From Desertimonas flava (GTDB taxonomy: Bacteria; Actinomycetota; Acidimicrobiia; Acidimicrobiales; Ilumatobacteraceae), in contig NZ_QKYK01000007.1 of assembly GCF_003426815.1 (NCBI RefSeq), positions 124,001 to 188,000 of the forward strand: a stretch of DNA of 64,000 bases, in the 5' to 3' direction. The position numbers and the translations under genes are program-made. Within the stretch, counting starts at the first letter, position 1, and each line of letters begins with the position of its first letter. The notes under the pieces are model-generated. The model searched no databases and was not told the origin of the DNA. It worked only from the letters and a program-made list of their open reading frames with translations. This document shows positions 59,140-64,000 of this stretch, one piece after another.

Positions 59140-59595
59140 GTGAACGGCGGGACTCGTGAATCTGTGCTGTGGTACGACGGCACACAGGCATCGGCAGGCG
59201 AGGTCGCGCCCTCGTCGCGACTCGATCCGCACCGACCATCGCTGGCGCCGATCCTCGCGCGGATGACCGGTGACGCCGCCGTGTGGGTCGACGCCGGATG
59301 GGACCACATCCTGCTCGAGGCCGATCGTCGCCTGGCCGCGATCGACCCCGACTACGAGGTCCATCAGGTGAAGGAGAAGTACGGCGGGCTGCGCTACTAC
59401 TGCTCCCTCGACCGTCACCCCGAGGGCTACCGGGTCATCGCCGAGGCCGAGCTCGAAGCGGCGCGCAGCTGCGAACGCTGCGGCGAGCCGGGCGAGATCG
59501 ACCGGCAGACGCCCTACATCCGCACCCTCTGCCCGGCCCATCGCGAGGAACACCACTTCGACCAGCAGGTCTGCCAGCGGCTCCGCACCCGCTGA
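59140..59595 (+). CDS. Hypothetical protein with KEKYGGLRYY motif and CxxC...CxxH zinc site
   Basis: A 151-residue protein. An N-terminal 40 residues are polar. Then VWVDAGWDHILLEADRRLAA, VHQVKEKYGGLRYYC and a C-terminal knuckle with CERCGEP and TLCPAHR, which gives four likely zinc ligands. The KEKxGGLRxY segment is shared by a class of uncharacterised bacterial and phage-associated proteins, known to me only as a recurring motif. GGGGAGG stands before the GTG start. It stands alone, converging on the LacI gene. Function unknown. Confidence 0.7.
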   Translation: MNGGTRESVLWYDGTQASAGEVAPSSRLDPHRPSLAPILARMTGDAAVWVDAGWDHILLEADRRLAAIDPDYEVHQVKEKYGGLRYYCSLDRHPEGYRVIAEAELEAARSCERCGEPGEIDRQTPYIRTLCPAHREEHHFDQQVCQRLRTR

Positions 59596-59618
59596 CCCCG
59601 GATCGGACGGTCGGTCGC

Positions 59619-60662
59619 TCACACCGCCTGGGAGCGGGGAGCGGCGGTGGAGTCGCGCACCATCAGCTGGTGCCCGGTGGTCCGGCGCCGGGGACGCGCC
59701 GCCGGAGCGCTGAGGGCCAGGGAGAGCGCCAGCTCACCCATCTCGCGCATCGGCAGGCGCACCGTGGTGAGCGACGGCGCGATGTCGGTGGCCACCTCGA
59801 TGTCGTCGAACCCGGCGACCGACATGTCGCCGGGCACCGAGACCCCGCTCGCCCGCAGCACCGAGAGCGCACCGATCGCCATGTCGTCGTTGAGGGCGAT
59901 CACCGCCGTCACGTCGGCACGGTCGTCCAGCAGCCGGAGGGCCGCGTCCTTGCCGCCCTGGCGGGTGAACGCGGCCTCGATGACGGGCCAGTCCTCGGGC
60001 GCGCCACCCGCCGCCTCCACGGCCTCGGCGATGCCGGCGAGGCGGTCGGCGATCGTGGTGAGCCCACGCGACCCGGCGAGGATCGCAACCCGCCTGTGAC
60101 CGAGCTCGAGGAGGTGCTCGGCGATCGTCCTCCCGCCGGCGATGTTGTCCGGGAGGACGGCGTCGACGCCGAGATGGTGACGGCCGATCACCGCCACCCG
60201 CCCCCCGGCGCTGCGGAACGCCTCGAGCTGCCGCCGGACCGCCTGCTCGGCCCGCGGGTCGACGTAGCCCGACCCGGCGATGAGGATGCCGTCGACGCGG
60301 TTGGCGACCAGGGCCCGGATCTGGGCCAGTTCGTGGTCGGGATCGCGCCGCGTCTGGCGCACCTGCACCATCAACCCGTGCTGCTCCCCGACGTCCATCA
60401 CGCCGGCGGCGATCTCGGTGAAGTACGGGTCGCCGATCTCGTGCACGACGAGCCCGATCGACGACGTCGAGCCCCCGGCCAGCGATCTCGCGTGGATGTT
60501 GGCGACGTAGCCGAGCTCGTCGGCGACGGCGCGGACGCGTGCGGCGAGCGCCGGGCTGACGCCGTTGCTCCCCGACAACGAGCGCGACGCCGTGGCCAGC
60601 GACACGCCGGCCGCCTCGGCGACGTCCTGCAGTCGCAACGCTCGTCTCACGGCCCCGATCAT
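59619..60662 (-). CDS. LacI-family transcriptional regulator
   Basis: A 347-residue repressor. The N-terminal headpiece, LRLQDVAEAAGVSLATASRS, ends in the hinge helix (ARSLAGGSTSSIGLVV). The PBP1-like effector domain has the usual DPYFTEIAAGV, NRVDGILIAG and VSVPGDMSVAGFDDIEVATD. It is divergent from the branched-chain-type importer genes, and the 101-bp gap holds a perfect LacI-type operator. It should repress that importer until the inducer, possibly the transported ligand or a product, is present. Confidence 0.92.
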   Translation of the reverse strand: MIGAVRRALRLQDVAEAAGVSLATASRSLSGSNGVSPALAARVRAVADELGYVANIHARSLAGGSTSSIGLVVHEIGDPYFTEIAAGVMDVGEQHGLMVQVRQTRRDPDHELAQIRALVANRVDGILIAGSGYVDPRAEQAVRRQLEAFRSAGGRVAVIGRHHLGVDAVLPDNIAGGRTIAEHLLELGHRRVAILAGSRGLTTIADRLAGIAEAVEAAGGAPEDWPVIEAAFTRQGGKDAALRLLDDRADVTAVIALNDDMAIGALSVLRASGVSVPGDMSVAGFDDIEVATDIAPSLTTVRLPMREMGELALSLALSAPAARPRRRTTGHQLMVRDSTAAPRSQAV

Positions 60663-60669
60663 TGCACCC

Positions 60670-60700
60670 TTGACGCGGTGGACCCCACTGCGGCAAGAAT
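60670..60700 (+). promoter_or_regulatory. Candidate promoter of the importer operon
   Basis: TTGACG (60670-60675) and AAGAAT (60695-60700) are spaced 19 bp apart. The operator begins 6 bp after the -10, so bound repressor would sit over the transcription start. Confidence 0.4.
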
Positions 60701-60705
60701 GGGGG

Positions 60706-60728
60706 AAGCGCTTGCGAAAGCGCTTTCG
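60706..60728. promoter_or_regulatory. LacI-type operator
   Basis: CGAAAGCGCTTTCG (60715-60728) is a perfect 14-bp palindrome with the central CG typical of LacI/PurR-family sites. AAGCGCTT (60706-60713) directly before it repeats the core, which suggests two adjacent half-overlapping sites. It lies between the divergent repressor and importer genes. Confidence 0.75.
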
Positions 60729-60763
60729 GGCCGAACGTCACGATCTCACAGGGGGAACAGTTC

Positions 60764-61987
60764 ATGGGCAAGCGAGTCATCATCGGGTCCGCCGTCGCGG
60801 CCCTCGTCGCCTTCGGGCAGGCGGCGGTCGCCGGCGGCAGCAGCGGTGACACCGAGAGCGGCGACGGCGATCCGATCGTGATCGGCGTGTCGCTGCCGCT
60901 CACCGGCGACTTCTCGGAACCGGGCAAGGGCGTGCAGCGTGGCTACGAGGCGTGGGTCGACTACGTCAACGCCAACGGCGGGCTGCTCGGCCGCCAGGTG
61001 GAGATGATCATCCTCGACGACCAGTCGAGCGCCGACCGCGTGGCCGCCGACTACGAGAAGCTGATCAACCAGGACGGCGTCGACCTCGTCTTCGGCCCGT
61101 TCTCCACCCGCCTCGTCGTGCCGGCCGCCCAGGTCGCCCTCGACTACGGGTTCCTGTTCGTCGAACCGGCCGGTGCCGCCGAGGAGGTGTTCACGCAGGG
61201 CTTCACCAACCTCTTCTATGCCGCCCCGGCCGTCGCCCAGGATCACTACGACCACCTCGCCGACTACATCGAGTCGCTGCCCGAGGACGAGCGTCCGCAG
61301 ACGGCGGCGTACGCGGCGATGGACGACCCGTTCGCCCAGGGCACCGCCTACGGACTCCGCGACCGCCTCGAGGAGATGGGCATCGAGACCGTGGTCGACG
61401 AGGTCTACCCGCCCAACACCACCGACTTCAGCTCGATCGCCAACAAGCTCGCCGACGCCGACGCCGACATCCTCGTCGGCGGCTCGCAGTATCAGGACGC
61501 CGTCAACCTGATCATCGCCGTGCAGCAGTTGGACTATCAGCCTCGCATGGCCGCCTTCTCCACGGCGCCGACCAACCCCGAGTTCGTGGAGGCCATCGGT
61601 GGCAACGTCGAGGGCATCCTGTCGCCCACCGGCTACACCCCGGAGGCCACCTACGAGACCAACGCCGAGTTCGTCGAGTTCTACACCGAGGCCACCGGGA
61701 ACCCGCCCGCGGAGGACGAGGCCAACGCCTGGACCACCGGCCAGGTGGTGGCGGCGGCCGTCGAGGCGGTGGGCTGCGCCGATCCCGACCCGGAGTGTCA
61801 GCAGCAACTCATCGACTGGCTCCGCGAGAACGAGGTGCAGACGGTGGTCGGCCCGCTCACGTGGGACGCCGAGGGTAGGCCCCAGGGGGCCCACCTCATC
61901 CAGCAGTACGTCGACGGCGAGATCCGCATCGTGCTCCCGGCCGAAGCCGCCGAGGCCGAGATCATCCCGGTCAAGCCGGAGTGGTGA
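60764..61987 (+). CDS. Branched-chain amino acid-type ABC substrate-binding protein (LivJ/Peripla_BP_6)
   Basis: A 407-residue exported protein. The N terminus RVIIGSAVAALVAFGQAAVA is the signal peptide and no lipobox is present. The mature part shows IVIGVSLPLTGDFSEPGKGV, GYEAWVDYVNANGGLLGRQV and ILDDQSSADRVAADYEKLIN, the hallmark start of the LivJ family, which binds amino acids, amides, urea or aromatic acids. The C terminus carries two Cys within 10 residues (GCADPDPECQ), likely a disulfide. GGGGGAACAG precedes the ATG. It is controlled by the LacI repressor encoded divergently. Confidence 0.92.
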   Translation: MGKRVIIGSAVAALVAFGQAAVAGGSSGDTESGDGDPIVIGVSLPLTGDFSEPGKGVQRGYEAWVDYVNANGGLLGRQVEMIILDDQSSADRVAADYEKLINQDGVDLVFGPFSTRLVVPAAQVALDYGFLFVEPAGAAEEVFTQGFTNLFYAAPAVAQDHYDHLADYIESLPEDERPQTAAYAAMDDPFAQGTAYGLRDRLEEMGIETVVDEVYPPNTTDFSSIANKLADADADILVGGSQYQDAVNLIIAVQQLDYQPRMAAFSTAPTNPEFVEAIGGNVEGILSPTGYTPEATYETNAEFVEFYTEATGNPPAEDEANAWTTGQVVAAAVEAVGCADPDPECQQQLIDWLRENEVQTVVGPLTWDAEGRPQGAHLIQQYVDGEIRIVLPAEAAEAEIIPVKPEW

Positions 61988-62060
61988 GCGACGGAGCGCC
62001 GAGCCCCCGGTGACGTACGTCGTCTCACATCTGTCAGGGGCAGATCGCCGCCGCGCCCGG

Positions 62061-62101
62061 CCCGCGTCACAGATGGTGCCTGGCACCATCTGTGAGGCGG
62101 G
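62061..62101. repeat. GTGCCTGGCAC palindromic repeat, copy 5
   Basis: Perfect 14-bp arms TCACAGATGGTGCC (62067-62080) and GGCACCATCTGTGA (62082-62095) around one T, extended by a mismatch and five further pairs. It sits inside the importer operon, between the binding-protein and permease genes. It may lower expression of the downstream permeases, a common arrangement for binding-protein operons. Confidence 0.8.
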
Positions 62102-62104
62102 CGT

Positions 62105-63013
62105 GTGGGTGCGATCACGGAGGGCGCGGTGAGCGGCAGCCTGTTCCTCCAGAGCGTGGTGCTCGGAATCCTGCTCGGCGGCCTGTACGCGCTCCTGGCC
62201 GCCGGGCTCACCCTCTACTTCGGCGTCATGCGCGTGGTGATGGTGGCCCACTCGGCGTTCCTCATCCTCGCCGCCTACCTCGCGTGGTGGTTCCGCGAAC
62301 GCACGGGCTGGGACCCGCTGCTGTCGATGGTCGTCACGGTGCCGGCGTTCTTCCTGCTCGGCGTGGCCATGCAACGGCTGCTGTTGGCGCGCCTGCGCCC
62401 GGCCACGCTCACCACGATGTCGGTGCTGCTGACGTTCGCCATCGCGATGATCATCGAAGGCCTGCTCGGCTCCACCTGGTCGGGCACGCAACGGCGCATC
62501 CGCCTGCCGTACTCCAGCTCGAGCTTCGAGGTGTTCGGCGCCAACATCGCCGTCGTCAAGCTGATCGCCTTCGGTCTCGCCGCCGTGTCGATGCTGGGCT
62601 TGTACGGCCTGATGAAGTACACCCGCTTCGGCCAGGCACTACGTGCGACGATCCAGCATCCCGATGCCGCCCGCCTCGTCGGCATCGACACCGGCCGCAT
62701 CGCCGGGTACGGGTTCGGACTCGGGCTGGCGACGGCGGCGGTCGGCGGGACCGCGCTGGCCCTCGACGCGACGTTCTATCCGTCGCTCCATTGGCACTGG
62801 ATCGGTCCGCTGATGGCGATCATCGTCGTCGGCGGCCTCGGCTCGATCCCCGGCGCGGCGATCGCCGCCATGGTCCTCGGCCTCGCCCAGTCATTGCTCC
62901 AGATCGAGCTCGGCACGACCTGGGCCCAGACCGTGTTCTACGCCGCCTTGTTCGTCACGCTGATGATCCGGCCCCAGGGGTTCTTCGGAGGACGTCTTGC
63001 CCAGCGCTTCTGA
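62105..63013 (+). CDS. Branched-chain amino acid-type ABC permease (LivH-like)
   Basis: A 302-residue membrane protein of the LivH family. It has about eight hydrophobic segments, for example SVVLGILLGGLYALLAAGLT and MLGLYGLMKYTRFGQALRAT. The family's conserved cytoplasmic loop is recognisable in TIQHPDAARLVGIDTGRIAG. It starts with GTG four bases after copy 5 of the palindrome. Its last 17 bases overlap the LivM-like gene. Confidence 0.9.
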   Translation: MGAITEGAVSGSLFLQSVVLGILLGGLYALLAAGLTLYFGVMRVVMVAHSAFLILAAYLAWWFRERTGWDPLLSMVVTVPAFFLLGVAMQRLLLARLRPATLTTMSVLLTFAIAMIIEGLLGSTWSGTQRRIRLPYSSSSFEVFGANIAVVKLIAFGLAAVSMLGLYGLMKYTRFGQALRATIQHPDAARLVGIDTGRIAGYGFGLGLATAAVGGTALALDATFYPSLHWHWIGPLMAIIVVGGLGSIPGAAIAAMVLGLAQSLLQIELGTTWAQTVFYAALFVTLMIRPQGFFGGRLAQRF

Positions 63014-64000
63014 CGTCCGCGTCGCACGCTTCACGCGCTACGACGTCGGCACGGTGGCCGCCGTCGTCGTGCTCGCGGCCGCCATCGTGCTCTTCCCGAG
63101 CGTGGCGCCCAACGCCTACATCCTCTCCGTCGGCGTGACGGTGATCAGCTACGCCGTACTCGCCACGTCGTGGAACTTCGTCGGCGGCTTCACCGGCTAC
63201 ATCTCGCTGGGCCACGCCGCGTACAGCGGCGTCGGCGGCTACGCCACCGCTCTGTTGATCACGCGGCGCGACGTCGACCCGTGGTTGGCGCTCGTGCTCG
63301 GCGCGCTCATCGTCGCCGTGCTGTCGATCCCGATCGGCATCGCCAGCCTGCGCGTGCGGGGCGCGTCGTTCGTCATCGTGTCGATCGCCCTCGTGCTGAT
63401 CCTGTTGCTGGTGTTCCAGGCGTGGGGATCGTTCACCGGCGGATCCAACGGCCTGCGCGTCCCCCGCCCGTTCCCACCGAGTGTCCTGCGCCCGGCCCAG
63501 CACGAACGCTTCTTCTACATCCACGGCATCGTGCTCGGCGTCGTCCTGTTCGTGTGGTGGCTGTTCGACCGGTCCCGCTTCGGCACCGGACTGAAGGCGA
63601 TTCGCGAGGACGAGGACAAGGCGCAGGCCCTCGGCGTCCCGACGTTCACGTACAAGCTGGTGGCGTTCGTGACCTCGGCGTTCTTCACGGCGATCGGCGG
63701 CGGCCTCTACGCCCTGTGGTTCGGCAACCTCGACCCGATCTTCCAGTTCTCCATCCTGACCGGCGCCTACATGGTGCTGATGAGCCTGCTCGGTGGGCTG
63801 CGCAGCCTGTTCGGCCCGCTGCTCGGCGCCATCGTCGTGGGCGTCGCCGTGGAGTACTTCAAGTCCGAGTACGGCGACTCGCAGTTCCACCTCGTGGCGA
63901 TGGGTGTGCTGCTCGCCGTGATCGTCCTGTTCATGCCCGACGGCATCATCCCGGCCGTCGCCGGCTGGGCCGGCCGCTTCCGCCCGCAGGCGACCTCGAT
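62997..64000 (+). CDS. Branched-chain amino acid-type ABC permease (LivM-like), cut by window end
   Basis: The second permease, 334 codons visible and open at the right edge. It starts at TTG 62997, behind GGAGGACGTC, inside the end of the LivH-like gene. The frame reads LPSASDVRVARFTRYDVGTV, then hydrophobic segments, SWNFVGGFTGYISLGHAAYS (the LivM hallmark), VRGASFVIVSIALVLILLLV and the loop TGLKAIREDEDKAQALGVPT. LivM-like proteins pair with LivH to form the channel. ATPase genes (LivG, LivF) would be expected beyond the window. Confidence 0.88.
   Translation, partial: MPSASDVRVARFTRYDVGTVAAVVVLAAAIVLFPSVAPNAYILSVGVTVISYAVLATSWNFVGGFTGYISLGHAAYSGVGGYATALLITRRDVDPWLALVLGALIVAVLSIPIGIASLRVRGASFVIVSIALVLILLLVFQAWGSFTGGSNGLRVPRPFPPSVLRPAQHERFFYIHGIVLGVVLFVWWLFDRSRFGTGLKAIREDEDKAQALGVPTFTYKLVAFVTSAFFTAIGGGLYALWFGNLDPIFQFSILTGAYMVLMSLLGGLRSLFGPLLGAIVVGVAVEYFKSEYGDSQFHLVAMGVLLAVIVLFMPDGIIPAVAGWAGRFRPQATS

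Noticed and set aside
1-64000. tRNA, rRNA, integrase, phage or toxin-antitoxin genes
   Set aside because: I looked for them by eye and found none that I can support; a covariance-model search could not be run.

Overview
The window is a high-GC bacterial chromosome segment. It is rich in TetR, IclR, HxlR and LacI regulators, F420-type luciferase-like (LLM) oxidoreductases, thiolase-DUF35 pairs, CoA-transferases and several families of ABC importer. Surface proteins end in LPxTG-like sorting signals. This points to a free-living actinobacterium, most likely of the Acidimicrobiia (Ilumatobacter/Iamia-like); that placement is inference from gene content and base composition. I saw no rRNA, tRNA, phage, transposase gene or CRISPR array. 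The window cuts genes at both ends: a ComE-like decarboxylase subunit on the left and livM on the right.

Left part (1-22 kb). A tightly overlapping minus-strand operon (7.05 kb down to 1) encodes a SsuBC/TauBC-type importer without its own binding protein. It continues with a single-chain molybdenum hydroxylase that fuses the 2Fe-2S, Mo and FAD modules, and a split thiamine-diphosphate decarboxylase resembling sulfopyruvate decarboxylase ComDE. Next come a methyltransferase and an AhpD-like protein. A CoA-dependent degradation block follows: DUF35 protein, thiolase, TetR, cupin, acyl-CoA ligase, P450 and SDR. Then come two divergent arms of a sugar-type (RbsABC-like) importer with two binding proteins and an embedded enoyl-CoA hydratase.

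Middle (22-33.4 kb). Two convergent operons (hydrolase, NTF2-cupin fusion and LLM oxidoreductase; DUF3237, HxlR regulator and DUF1330) share an identical 15-bp promoter element in opposite orientation. They meet at a pair of 46-bp hairpin repeats; a second pair of the same repeat lies at 28.0-28.1 kb. A second LLM oxidoreductase, a small winged-helix protein, a coupled 46-codon ORF with a peptidoglycan-binding membrane protein, a large LuxR-type ATPase regulator, a surface protein and an XRE-cupin regulator follow.

33.6-39.3 kb is one plus-strand operon: 2OG-Fe(II) oxygenase, Tat-exported NMT1-like binding protein, tandem-fused permease, ATPase and a second 2OG-Fe(II) oxygenase. It looks like import of a small organic molecule coupled to its oxidation.

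39.4-64 kb holds a giant Ser/Thr/Pro/Glu-repeat surface protein, housekeeping and envelope genes (TrmO-like, GNAT, secreted proteins, 5'-nucleotidase, serine hydrolase, NAD-dependent epimerase), a citryl-CoA-lyase-like/CaiB/IclR block, a hydrolase with a MetE-like enzyme, a siderophore-type binding protein and a LacI-controlled branched-chain amino-acid-type importer. Many intergenic gaps carry near-perfect palindromes centred on GTGCCTGGCAC, and one gap carries a 94-bp MITE-like element.
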